A stretch of 64,000 nucleotides of DNA from NCBI RefSeq assembly GCF_042681745.1, contig NZ_JBHUGF010000011.1, positions 186,001 to 250,000 of the forward strand. Direction: 5' to 3'. The stretch comes from Saccharibacillus nicotianae. Lineage in GTDB: Bacteria; Bacillota; Bacilli; Paenibacillales; Paenibacillaceae. The position numbers and the translations under genes are program-made. Positions 43,829-51,920 of this stretch are shown here, one piece after another (position 1 is the stretch's first letter; the number at the start of each line of letters is the position of its first letter). Below the pieces are notes generated by a model. It worked only from the letters and a program-made list of their open reading frames with translations. It was not told the DNA's origin and did not search any database.

Positions 43829-44125
43829 ATGATGGTAACTCAAGCATTGATCGAATGGAATATAGATCCCACTTCGTTGCCACAGCAGAAATGGTTAACT
43901 GATCAACAACTCAATCTGGATCTATCTTATCCCAACATGAATTCTACAGATGAAGGATGGAATATCCAGATTCGGATTACAGAATCATTGCCTAATTCGT
44001 GGAATACGTATGCAGAAGTACAATTTCTGACTGATCCAGATGATCCCTTAGAAGAAGGATTTACATTTTTATTATGGGCAGGCTCTTATGTAGCCGATGT
44101 AACGATTGTAGGGGAAACACATTAA
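43829..44125 (+). CDS. Hypothetical protein, 98 residues
   Basis: Not recognised. A small acidic soluble protein with an alternating pattern suggesting a beta-sandwich (LNLDLSYPNMNSTDEGWNIQ, TYAEVQFLTDPDDPLEEGFT). AAAGGAG is 6 nt before the ATG, and a second ATG follows at once. Lies 45 bp behind the DUF4173 gene and is followed by a terminator, so probably the last gene of that unit. Confidence 0.65.
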   Translation: MMVTQALIEWNIDPTSLPQQKWLTDQQLNLDLSYPNMNSTDEGWNIQIRITESLPNSWNTYAEVQFLTDPDDPLEEGFTFLLWAGSYVADVTIVGETH

Positions 44126-44135
44126 TGTATAACGC

Positions 44136-44169
44136 AAAAAGCTCTCCATGCTCATCAGGAGGGCTTTTT
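44136..44169 (+). terminator. Terminator after the 98-residue hypothetical gene
   Basis: AAAAAGCTCTCC / GGAGGGCTTTTT hairpin with a short T-run. Confidence 0.75.
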
Positions 44170-44238
44170 GTATATCCAATATGATATTTTTCTACACTAG
44201 AATCGTGATGTAGTTTGCTTATCTGTTATTGTAGTAAA

Positions 44239-44928
44239 TCAACTTTGCTGTTGAGTAGGAGCTAAAGCAATCTCACGAATATTGATACTTTGAGGCTGAT
44301 TGAATGCAAAGTAAATTGTATCTGCAATCGTTTGTGGCATTAAGTTGAGTTTGGCTTTTTCGCCAGTGGTCTGATCGTTCCATTCAGTCTCTATTAATCC
44401 AGGAGAGATTGTAACTACCCGGACATTGTGTGGAGCTACTTCTTCGCGTACATTTTCACTAATCGAATGAACAGCAAATTTGGTACCACCGTAAGCGACA
44501 TGATCGGTAAACGTTTTTTTACCTGCAATCGAGCTGATATTGATAATCGTGCCTGACTTTTGTTCAATCATGGATGGCAGTACAGCTTGCATTCCATTGA
44601 GAAGCCCGATCACATTAGTATTATACATCTCTTGCCATTCTGCTGGATCTTGAGTCGTAATATCGCCAAGCAACATTCGACCTGCATTATTCACAATTCC
44701 TTTAACTGGCCCGAAATGTTCTTCTGCTTCTGCTATAGCTTGATCCAGAGCAGGTCGATCGGTAATATCAATAATCGCTTTCATCACCTGCCGACCGGCA
44801 AACGCTTTTAAGCGATCTTCACGACGAGAAAGTAACAACACATTATGTCCTTTGGCAATAAAAAGTTGGGCGGTAGCTTCTCCTATACTTGACGATGCGC
44901 CTGTAATCACAACAAATCCTGTTTTCAT
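44239..44928 (-). CDS. Short-chain dehydrogenase/reductase (classical SDR)
   Basis: 229 residues, Rossmann fold. Cofactor motif ITGASSSIGEATA (TGxxxGxG with Ser replacing the middle Gly), NNAG as IVNNAGRMLL, catalytic Ser in IINISSIAGKK and YxxxK as YGGTKFAV. The Arg pair in LSRREDR favours NADP(H). The substrate is not predictable. Monocistronic, with AAAGGAG before the start. Confidence 0.92.
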   Translation of the reverse strand: MKTGFVVITGASSSIGEATAQLFIAKGHNVLLLSRREDRLKAFAGRQVMKAIIDITDRPALDQAIAEAEEHFGPVKGIVNNAGRMLLGDITTQDPAEWQEMYNTNVIGLLNGMQAVLPSMIEQKSGTIINISSIAGKKTFTDHVAYGGTKFAVHSISENVREEVAPHNVRVVTISPGLIETEWNDQTTGEKAKLNLMPQTIADTIYFAFNQPQSINIREIALAPTQQQS

Positions 44929-45083
44929 AATTCAATAAACTCCTTTATTGATATGAGATAGTGGAAAGGAACAACTTCACCTTATCATGTCTATAGAAGA
45001 AGCACAGTGAGAAACATTATAGTGCATCACATTTTTGATTATAAATTTTGGATAATCAAAATATAGTCCAATCTAGATATCCG

Positions 45084-45149
45084 GTACCATCACTCATAAC
45101 CTGCAACCGCTTGATAAAACGAAGGGCTACAGGTTATAAGTGATGGTAC
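45084..45149. repeat. 20-bp inverted repeat downstream of the USP gene
   Basis: GTACCATCACTCATAACCTG (45084-45103) and CAGGTTATAAGTGATGGTAC (45130-45149) pair over 20 bp with one mismatch that becomes U-G in minus-strand RNA; loop 26 nt. No U-tract. It could be a 3'-end hairpin of the USP mRNA or an interspersed palindrome. Confidence 0.55.
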
Positions 45150-45166
45150 GTCTAATCTACAACCTA

Positions 45167-45817
45167 TTACATCGAATGAGATTCCAATACCAGTTCATCG
45201 ATCAACTTGCCTTTGAATACTTTCAGATATTGATATTGTCCGTCGATACATAATTTGAGTAATCCATTATCGAAGTCAGTATGCATATCTTTGAAAAAGA
45301 TACCTTCTGTAATGATCGATTGACCATGAGTCTCATAGGCAATCTCATATCCGCGCGAGGTCTGAATCACATCTACATCTACGCCTTGTTCGTGGGTTTC
45401 TTCTAAATGAGCTTGCATACGCTGTACCGCTACGATATGTAGATCGATAGCTCCCAACTTTTCCAGTAGATCATTTACAATCGAGCCTTTGATGATTTCT
45501 TGCCAGCGAGTCTGAGCCGATTGTCCAATAATAAGTTGAGTAATATCATGCTGTTGAGCGGTGGAAGCGATAATATCAGCCGCTTCTTGTCCGTTGCTTT
45601 CTAAGAGTACAAAATGACCTCCTGCTTCTTCTGTTAATTTACGCCATAATGCTACATAGTTCTCTTGTTGTTGATCCATTTCATCAAGCGGATGATCGAT
45701 GACACTCATTACACACAGTGGAGATTGAATAAGTTGAGATAAATGAATACCACGCCTGATCAATCGTTCTCCATTGGGGCCATAATATACACAGACCATA
45801 ATCTTTTCAGAATTCAA
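45167..45817 (-). CDS. Stand-alone KdpD-like universal stress (USP) domain protein
   Basis: 216 residues. Residues 1-140 match the USP domain found inside KdpD sensor kinases: IMVCVYYGPNGERLIRRGIH, then the phosphate-loop-like TQLIIGQSAQTRWQEIIKGS and VNDLLEKLGAIDLHIVAV. The membrane and kinase parts of KdpD are absent. The last 75 residues are of unknown type. KdpD USP domains bind c-di-AMP in Staphylococcus, and a c-di-AMP riboswitch lies 0.9 kb away, divergently placed; a link is only an inference. TTG start, 10 nt after AAAGGAG. Confidence 0.8.
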   Translation of the reverse strand: MNSEKIMVCVYYGPNGERLIRRGIHLSQLIQSPLCVMSVIDHPLDEMDQQQENYVALWRKLTEEAGGHFVLLESNGQEAADIIASTAQQHDITQLIIGQSAQTRWQEIIKGSIVNDLLEKLGAIDLHIVAVQRMQAHLEETHEQGVDVDVIQTSRGYEIAYETHGQSIITEGIFFKDMHTDFDNGLLKLCIDGQYQYLKVFKGKLIDELVLESHSM

Positions 45818-45868
45818 GCTAAATACACTCCTTTATTGAGGTAGTTATGATCCATTAACCATAATTAT

Positions 45869-46327
45869 TTAAAAGGAATAATAAGCGATTGTATAATCTA
45901 ACAAAAAAGCATGATTCACCAGTATATCAGAAGATGCCCATACATCTGGAGGATCTTGTAGACGACTAGATAGGTCGGTCAGAGCATCTAACATCACCTG
46001 ACTGCGTACATCTCCCCATAGATCATGATGTTGGTCGATATAAGATTGCGCCTGCGGTAACGAGCATTTTTTGAGAGCAGTGAACACCCGACACCATTTC
46101 ACCAAATCTAAATGTTGAACCTGATCGGTAAACGAATATTCTGCCCACCCTGTAATCCCGTGACTTGCTATTTTTAACAACCCGCAATGCAAATACCCAT
46201 CCATATCAGGTAAGGCAAGCAGATGATTATCATATTGGAATACTTCAATAGAATGAATAGTATGGGTAGACACATCCACCTTAGACACAGTATTAGCAAC
46301 AGGCGCGATCGGCGAAATTAAACTCAT
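45869..46327 (-). CDS. Hypothetical protein, 152 residues
   Basis: Family not recognised. Soluble, no signal peptide. The stretch HCGLLKIASHGITGWAEYSF recalls the capping-domain strand of enolase-superfamily enzymes (GxxGWGE), but the catalytic barrel is absent and the similarity may be chance. It lies 51 bp upstream of the USP gene on the same strand, so the two probably form one transcript. The start at 46327 is preceded by GAAGGAG; an ATG at 46348 would overlap that site. Confidence 0.62.
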   Translation of the reverse strand: MSLISPIAPVANTVSKVDVSTHTIHSIEVFQYDNHLLALPDMDGYLHCGLLKIASHGITGWAEYSFTDQVQHLDLVKWCRVFTALKKCSLPQAQSYIDQHHDLWGDVRSQVMLDALTDLSSRLQDPPDVWASSDILVNHAFLLDYTIAYYSF

Positions 46328-46730
46328 CTCAAATCTACACTCCTTCAAATAAAATCGCTATCTCTATACACAGTAAAAGCAGAACAATAAGTAGCTGTTA
46401 CATTTTTGTGATGTCAGATATTGTTAGCAATCATAGTCCCGTTGAAGGTAGAAGTAAAATCAAATGTAAGCTTTTAATAGACGTTATACGCTTGAAAATA
46501 ACGATGTAATCGGATTCATTTGGCTTAATCACGTTCTAATGTCTCTTATACTCGCTTATACAACCGTTTATATAAATCGTGTGCAAATAGTAGAAAAAGA
46601 AGGATGAGATCATGCAAATAAGAGCATAATGTGGAAAAGGTAATAGAATTGATTCAAATTCGCTCCTTACACGTAGCTAGACTACTTTACAAACGAAAAA
46701 GGCGGGCGTATGATTTCATTCAAGTTCATT
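46328..46730. other. Intergenic region between divergent units
   Basis: About 400 bp between the minus-strand hypothetical gene and the riboswitch. AT-rich, no supported gene; it must hold the promoters of both transcripts. A short open frame starting at 46631 runs into the riboswitch and has no coding character. Confidence 0.5.
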
Positions 46731-46916
46731 ACAGCTTAATGACTGAAAGGCTATATCCAGACCTTTCAGAAAGCGGGGGAACCATACGAATAGACAAGAT
46801 GGTACAGATCTATTCAGGGGTGAATCAGATAGAAAGGCTTCGACCGAACTATCTGTAGGGAGACTCTTACTTCCGAATCCGTCAGCTAACCTCGTAAGCT
46901 GCAATAAGAGAGACGA
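46731..46916 (+). ncRNA. c-di-AMP riboswitch (ydaO/yuaA class)
   Basis: P1 strands ACAGCTT / AAGCTGC close an aptamer with all consensus blocks in order: AGCGGGGGAACCA, the AGGGGTGAATC turn, GTAGGGAGACTCTTACTTCC, then GAATCCGTCAGCTAACCTCG and GCAATAAGAG, where TAAGAG pairs back to CTCTTA. These are the two pseudo-symmetric c-di-AMP sites. It controls the gene at 47036. Confidence 0.93.
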
Positions 46917-46963
46917 CAACAGTCATCTATGCCATATCAGGGGCTTTTTTTGCGCCTGTTTTA

Positions 46964-47001
46964 GAAGCTGATGAAGAGGTCCTCTTCTAACGGCTTTTTT
47001 T
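46964..47001 (+). terminator. Riboswitch terminator (expression platform)
   Basis: AAGCTG...GAAGAGG / CCTCTTC...CGGCTT nested stem followed by seven T, between the c-di-AMP aptamer and the next start codon. c-di-AMP binding is expected to favour termination. Confidence 0.75.
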
Positions 47002-47035
47002 GTTGTCTACAATGAGTGGAGGAGAGCGAACACGC

Positions 47036-47431
47036 ATGGAGTACGAACAGGAATTTGTACTGGTATCGCCTGCTACAGTAGCAGGAGAACAATTTATTCA
47101 ATTACTCAAAGTTAAAAAAATACCGTTTGCTATTATAGTGAATAGTCAGGCAGATCAGCTTCGCTTTGAAAAGATAGGTATTGAGCATATTCTGGTGATC
47201 GATACGCAGCGCCAGGACTTATGGCGTATCCCGCAATTGAATATTGGCAAAATCTATTTATTTGAACGTAGTCTACCTTTATGTTGTCGGTATATTCAGA
47301 TCTGTCGTGCATGGACATCAGAGAAGCTATATGTGATTACCGAAGGCAATCAATCACGCTTAATTTATCGTGGTCTTGGTGCAGATTATATTATTCATAC
47401 CAATGGAAGTAGCGCTTCGTTTTTATTATAA
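47036..47431 (+). CDS. Small RCK_N/TrkA_N-like Rossmann protein under c-di-AMP riboswitch control
   Basis: 131 residues. The secondary-structure order and several motifs fit a single RCK-N (KtrA/TrkA-type) domain: first strand EFVLVSPATVAGEQFIQLL, second strand IPFAIIVNSQADQLRFEKIG followed by IEHILVIDT, and the closing IYRGLGADYIIHTN, close to the GADyVI motif of KtrA. The GxGxxG nucleotide loop is missing (SPATVAGE instead), and there is no RCK-C domain. KtrA/KtrB genes are classic targets of this riboswitch, so a role in K+ or osmotic homeostasis is plausible but unproven. ATG 47036 follows GGAGGAG by 11 nt. Confidence 0.7.
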   Translation: MEYEQEFVLVSPATVAGEQFIQLLKVKKIPFAIIVNSQADQLRFEKIGIEHILVIDTQRQDLWRIPQLNIGKIYLFERSLPLCCRYIQICRAWTSEKLYVITEGNQSRLIYRGLGADYIIHTNGSSASFLL

Positions 47432-47539
47432 AAAAAGACTGCTGATCGAACGATCATTTTATTTTGCAATTTGGTGCTGATATCTTGATAATAAAGAAGA
47501 TAGAGAACCAAGTTGATGCGCAGAATGGAGATGATCGTT

Positions 47540-48250
47540 GTGATCGGTAAAACAGCCCTTGTCGCTGGAGCAACAGGTCTTGTTGGCAAAAAATTAGTGC
47601 GTCAGTTATTAGACAGCACAGAATATACACGAGTGATTGCTCTTGTCCGCGAACCTGTGCAGCAACTACAACATCTGAAGTTGCAACAGATCGTAGTGGA
47701 TTATCGTAGACTAGAAGATTATCGTGCAGAGATGCAAGCAGACGATGTCTTTTGCTGTCTCGGTACAACGATTAAGCAAGCAGGTACTCAAGCACAGATG
47801 ATCGAAATTGATGTATTGTACCCGGTATCTGTAGCTATGGTGGCTTACAAACAAGGAGCCAAGCAGTTTATCGTGATCAGTTCGATGGGTGCTGATCCCA
47901 AATCAAGTATTTTCTATACACGTACCAAAGGTGATATGGAGCAACGATTGCAACAAGTAGGTTATTCTTCGTTATCGATTGTTCGCCCGTCTTTATTGTT
48001 AGGCAAACGTAAAAATAGCCGCGCAGGGGAGCAATTTGGCGCTGTGGTCTCTCAAGCATTATCATTTCTAATGATAGGGCCTCTTCGTAAATATCGCGGT
48101 ATCGAAGCAGGTGACGTTGCACGAGCGATGTATCGAATCGCTCAGATCTCCAAGTCAGGTACTCAAGTATATATGTCAGATCAATTGCAACGCATCGCAG
48201 ACGAGTCGCAGAGTCGCTCTGTTGCGATGAACAAATCCGCCAAATCATAG
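47540..48250 (+). CDS. NAD(P)H-binding atypical SDR (TIP30/HTATIP2-like)
   Basis: About 236 residues. A Rossmann start TALVAGATGLVGKKLVRQLL gives the GxxGxxG cofactor loop; DDVFCCLGTTIKQAG and QFIVISSMGADPKS follow, and the YTRTKGDME region replaces the classical YxxxK. It resembles the TIP30/YtfG-type NAD(P)-binding reductases. Several in-frame starts exist (TTG 47513, ATG 47516, 47525, 47531, GTG 47540); GTG 47540 has GGAG at 9 nt. It begins 108 bp after the RCK-like gene and may share its transcript. Confidence 0.83.
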   Translation: MIGKTALVAGATGLVGKKLVRQLLDSTEYTRVIALVREPVQQLQHLKLQQIVVDYRRLEDYRAEMQADDVFCCLGTTIKQAGTQAQMIEIDVLYPVSVAMVAYKQGAKQFIVISSMGADPKSSIFYTRTKGDMEQRLQQVGYSSLSIVRPSLLLGKRKNSRAGEQFGAVVSQALSFLMIGPLRKYRGIEAGDVARAMYRIAQISKSGTQVYMSDQLQRIADESQSRSVAMNKSAKS

Positions 48251-48295
48251 TCAGATATATTTCAATTTTTAATTATAGAAATGGAGAATTACAAT

Positions 48296-48619
48296 ATGCC
48301 TCAATTAGAACCCAAACAAGCCGCTTCAATTATTGAAAAGTGGATTGCGTTTTACGATATGGATAATGCCAAAGCATGGGATAAAGATGATTATCCTTTT
48401 ATCCAATCTTCTTGCAAAGTGATGCGTAGTGCGATCCAAGCATTACGAGGAAAAGCACCTGCACAACCTAATGAACGTCGCAAAATAGTAGCTGGACTGG
48501 AAGATTGGTTAGACGATTCATTTATGGATGATCCGAATGAATGGGAAAAAGAAAATAAAGCATTTGTACAAGAAGCTTTAGAAGCGATTCAATATACGAT
48601 TCAATTTCTACAAAAATAA
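48296..48619 (+). CDS. Hypothetical protein, 107 residues, helical and acidic
   Basis: Not recognised. Helical and rich in Asp, Glu and Trp (EKWIAFYDMDNAKAWDKDDY, DDPNEWEKENKAFVQ). Soluble, no signal peptide. ATG 48296 with AATGGAG about 10 nt upstream; an ATG at 48281 overlaps that site. It lies within a closely packed run of plus-strand genes from 47036 to 49751. Confidence 0.62.
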   Translation: MPQLEPKQAASIIEKWIAFYDMDNAKAWDKDDYPFIQSSCKVMRSAIQALRGKAPAQPNERRKIVAGLEDWLDDSFMDDPNEWEKENKAFVQEALEAIQYTIQFLQK

Positions 48620-48642
48620 TCAATAACAAGTAGGAGTGCTGT

Positions 48643-49185
48643 ATGCCAGAGAGGTATATTCAACTGTGCAGTCGTGCGATCGGTGATTTTTATATCGCAT
48701 TTGAACCGCACTCTCATAGTCTCAATATCTATTTGCGAACACTAGAATCGGCGATAGCAGGATCTAACGATATATCTACAGATCAGTCGAATAGTAAATG
48801 TATCGATCAGCCTGCTTCGATGTTGCTGATCGGGTATCTCAAGGTAACGTATTCGCAAGCTTCTAAGCCTACCGAGTCAGAAGATGATCCTCATGAGATT
48901 ATGCCAGGGCTGGATGCTGTTTATATTAGTGATTTTCAAATCTATTTCAATTATCAAGATCTGAAATTAGCTGTACCTGTGATTACGTTATTACGAGACA
49001 CTTTATCGGCGGAAGGATATCGGTTACTCTCTGCACATATTTTCAAAAATGAGCGCTCCTATGCCAAATTACGCCATACGTATATCCAGCGTTGCAGAGC
49101 AACGATACGGCGTGAATATAGCGATTATGTCATGATAGAATGGAAATTGAATTCGGCAGAAGATGCAGACAGGAGCGTAAAATGA
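48643..49185 (+). CDS. Hypothetical protein, 180 residues
   Basis: No family recognised. Soluble, mixed alpha/beta, with a polar Ser/Asp insert at about residues 42-55. It starts 23 bp after the preceding hypothetical gene, with TAGGAG before the ATG. The stop overlaps the acetyltransferase start by 4 bp (ATGA), so the two are translationally coupled. Coupling suggests that acetylation and this protein serve one process, unknown at present. Confidence 0.65.
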   Translation: MPERYIQLCSRAIGDFYIAFEPHSHSLNIYLRTLESAIAGSNDISTDQSNSKCIDQPASMLLIGYLKVTYSQASKPTESEDDPHEIMPGLDAVYISDFQIYFNYQDLKLAVPVITLLRDTLSAEGYRLLSAHIFKNERSYAKLRHTYIQRCRATIRREYSDYVMIEWKLNSAEDADRSVK

Positions 49186-49751
49186 ATAACGATACAAACG
49201 ATCATATTCAGATAACTCTGTGCCGGGAAGAAGAAGCACATATGATATGCAATATGTATCCGTATTACTTGTACGACCTGTCAGAGATATGGGAACGTCA
49301 GCCCAATTCACAGGGAATATTTGATGAAGAAGAATATGCTACACTTCACCAGCAAAGCGATGTGTTTCTGATCTGGTGGCGACATCCAGGGGTTCTATAT
49401 CCGTGGATTATTCGTGTGAACGGAGTACCTGCTGGATTTGCTTTGATTGCGACGGCTCCTTATTTGCCTGCTGGTTCTCATGCTCAATATTACTTGAATG
49501 AGTTTTTTGTAATGCGTCCATTTCGTGGACAAGGAGTCGCTCAGCAAGCCGCTATTCACGTTTTCGACCAATATCAAGGTGATTGGGAACTACAGACCAA
49601 TGCTTCCTCACGGAATCATCATACCCAATCGTTCTGGAACAAAATATTGTCACAATATACAGAGAATCAGTACAGCAAGCACGAAATCATAGATGAAGAT
49701 CAGCAACAACTTCTTTCTTATTGCTTTAACAATCAGCAAAATAACAAATAA
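49182..49751 (+). CDS. GNAT family acetyltransferase
   Basis: 189 residues. The GNAT core is visible: NGVPAGFALIATAP, the acetyl-CoA loop LNEFFVMRPFRGQGVAQQAA (RGQGVA) and the SSRNHHTQSFWNKIL segment at motif B. It resembles the YjaB-like or predicted GNAT group with a long N-terminal region (MICNMYPYYLYDLSE). ATG 49182 follows AGGAG and overlaps the upstream stop as ATGA. Confidence 0.87.
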   Translation: MNNDTNDHIQITLCREEEAHMICNMYPYYLYDLSEIWERQPNSQGIFDEEEYATLHQQSDVFLIWWRHPGVLYPWIIRVNGVPAGFALIATAPYLPAGSHAQYYLNEFFVMRPFRGQGVAQQAAIHVFDQYQGDWELQTNASSRNHHTQSFWNKILSQYTENQYSKHEIIDEDQQQLLSYCFNNQQNNK

Positions 49752-49849
49752 TCATGATTTTTTTCAATTTGTTACTTTCTTTTCATGGACAATATATAAC
49801 GTTTTGTGTAACATAGGCATAATTCACTTTATCAATAAGGAGTATACCT

Positions 49850-51217
49850 ATGGCACAAAAAGAAAGTTTAGGTAAAGCAGGTAACAAAGTAGAACGGTTT
49901 TCAACAAGCGGGTTTATTTTAGCAGCGATTGGTAGTTCGGTAGGTCTGGGGAATATGTGGAAGTTCCCGTATATCACAGGTAAATATGGTGGCGCTGCCT
50001 TTTTCCTGATGTTTATTATTTGTCTGATTGTAGTCGGGCTACCGATTTTATTGGCAGAAATGGCTATTGGACGAAGTGGACGGGGTAATGCTGCGGCCTC
50101 GCTTTTCAACATTACAGGGAAAAAGCATTGGAAATGGATCGGTACTGTTCCGGTAGTGACTTCTTTCTTAATTATGTGTTACTACGGTGTTGTTGCAGGA
50201 TGGACACTACACTATACCGTATTATCGTTTAGCGGTAGTCTATCGGATGTGAATACTGATTTTACAGCAGCATTTACAAATTTTGCAGGTGGATATGCAC
50301 CGTTGTTCTGGCAAGCAGTGGTAATGCTGATTACAGGGATCGTTATTGCTAAAGGGGTATCGGGCGGAATTGAAAAGTACAACAAGATTCTGATTCCCGG
50401 CTTTCTGGTGATTTTGCTTATCTTGATGTTCCGTTCATTGACGTTGCCTGGAGCAGCGGCAGGGGTAGAATTTTTCTTAGCACCTGATTTTTCTAAATTA
50501 AGTCGAGCTTCGATCTTAACAGCATTAGGACATGCATTTTTCTCTTTATCTCTAGGGATGGGTTGTATGTTAACGTATGGTTCTTATGTACGCAAAGAGC
50601 AGTCCTTAGGTAAAGCAGCGCTTGCGATTGGAGCAGGTGACTTGTTCTATGCGCTTTTAGCAGGGTTGATTATTTTCCCAACCGTATTCTCTTATGGACT
50701 CAAACCAGATCAAGGGGTAGGGCTTGCATTTATGGCGTTACCTGCGGCTTTTGCGCAAATGCCTTTAGGTGCTTTTTTTGGTGGTCTATTCTTCTTATTG
50801 CTAGCGATTGCGGCGATTACTTCATGTTTCTCTATTCTTGAAGTGCCTGTAGCTTATGCGATGGGACAATGGAATTGGACTCGTAAAAAAGCTGCTAGCA
50901 TCGTCTGTATTTTTTCGTTCATACTGGGTGTTCCGGCTGCGTTATCTGTAGGCGGTGTACTTAGCTTTATTACATTGGATGGCAAAAGTATTTTTGATCT
51001 ATTCGACTTTGTCACTTCTTATATTTTGATGCCTGTAGGCGGATTTATTGTCACGATCTTTACCGGATATGCATGGAAACGTGCAGGTGAAGAAGCAGGA
51101 TTATCTGGATTCTGGTACGATACGTGGATGTTTATTTTACGTTATATTGCACCGATTTTAATTATTCTCATTTTCTTATTTTCTATAGGTATTATTCAAC
51201 CACCTCAACCGGAATAA
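49850..51217 (+). CDS. Sodium-dependent amino acid transporter, NSS/SNF family
   Basis: 455 residues, 11-12 transmembrane segments, LeuT fold. TM1 carries GFILAAIGSSVGLGNMWKFP, the Na+ and substrate site of NSS proteins; TM6 region FFSLSLGMGCMLTYGSY is the second half of the site. The N-terminus is basic. Bacterial members carry Leu, Trp or Tyr; the substrate is open here. ATAAGGAG precedes the ATG. Followed by a DinB-like gene 21 bp downstream. Confidence 0.93.
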   Translation: MAQKESLGKAGNKVERFSTSGFILAAIGSSVGLGNMWKFPYITGKYGGAAFFLMFIICLIVVGLPILLAEMAIGRSGRGNAAASLFNITGKKHWKWIGTVPVVTSFLIMCYYGVVAGWTLHYTVLSFSGSLSDVNTDFTAAFTNFAGGYAPLFWQAVVMLITGIVIAKGVSGGIEKYNKILIPGFLVILLILMFRSLTLPGAAAGVEFFLAPDFSKLSRASILTALGHAFFSLSLGMGCMLTYGSYVRKEQSLGKAALAIGAGDLFYALLAGLIIFPTVFSYGLKPDQGVGLAFMALPAAFAQMPLGAFFGGLFFLLLAIAAITSCFSILEVPVAYAMGQWNWTRKKAASIVCIFSFILGVPAALSVGGVLSFITLDGKSIFDLFDFVTSYILMPVGGFIVTIFTGYAWKRAGEEAGLSGFWYDTWMFILRYIAPILIILIFLFSIGIIQPPQPE

Positions 51218-51238
51218 ACACGAAAAAGGAGCATTTAT

Positions 51239-51739
51239 ATGACCATTTCTTCTCAAGAAGCTTTTTCCAAAGCGTTAATACAGTCTTTGATCGGAGAAAG
51301 AGGGCATTTGCCGATTGCGCGTGCATTGTCAGATATCGATCTAGAATTATCGGGTCGTTCTTTGGAACACTCGCCGTATACGATTTATCAGTTAATCAGT
51401 CATATGAGTTACTGGCAAGACTTTATGTTAACTCATTTACGAGGAGAAAAGCCTCAACTGCCAGCGAATGTAAGCGAAAGTTGGCCTACAGAAGTACAAG
51501 CTGTCGATGAAGCGACATGGCAAGATGTATTAGATCGCTTTTTACAAGGGATCGATTATGCTTGTGAGTTAGCACGCACGATGAATCTCGAGCAACCATT
51601 AGTTCATTTCCCGGGCGAAACGGCTGCTGGATTACTACGTAATATTGCTTCTCATAATACGTATCATTTGGGCGAAATCGTGTTGTTACGTCGTCTGTTT
51701 GGCGCATGGCCACCACCGGGTGGAGGATACCCTGCTTAA
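51239..51739 (+). CDS. DinB family protein
   Basis: 166 residues, four-helix DinB fold with metal-ligand histidines: YQLISHMSYWQDFMLTHL (first His) and the pair at LRNIASHNTYHLGEIVLLRR. Typical of the YfiT/DinB superfamily (metal-dependent, activity mostly unknown). It follows the NSS transporter by 21 bp with AAAAAGGAG, so the two are likely co-transcribed. Confidence 0.9.
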   Translation: MTISSQEAFSKALIQSLIGERGHLPIARALSDIDLELSGRSLEHSPYTIYQLISHMSYWQDFMLTHLRGEKPQLPANVSESWPTEVQAVDEATWQDVLDRFLQGIDYACELARTMNLEQPLVHFPGETAAGLLRNIASHNTYHLGEIVLLRRLFGAWPPPGGGYPA

Positions 51740-51920
51740 CGTATGGTTTAACGTATAAAGTAAGATTATGTTGTTCGTTATGTTTCTTCTATAAGTGTGA
51801 GTCATGATGCGCTGTACACTGTCGATATCTTTTCTTTCTTTGTGATCATGGTAGTATTTCCAGTGATTGGTGTAATAATACATGGGAAATACATTTACAG
51901 TAGGAAAAGGATGTGTAATC

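Noticed and set aside
45084..45149. Rho-independent terminator or integron attC site
   Set aside because: There is no T-run on either strand, and the arms lack the attC core sites; kept only as an inverted repeat.
46631..46858. 75-codon plus-strand open frame across the c-di-AMP riboswitch
   Set aside because: It runs through conserved aptamer blocks, has no good ribosome site, and its end is dictated by the RNA structure.
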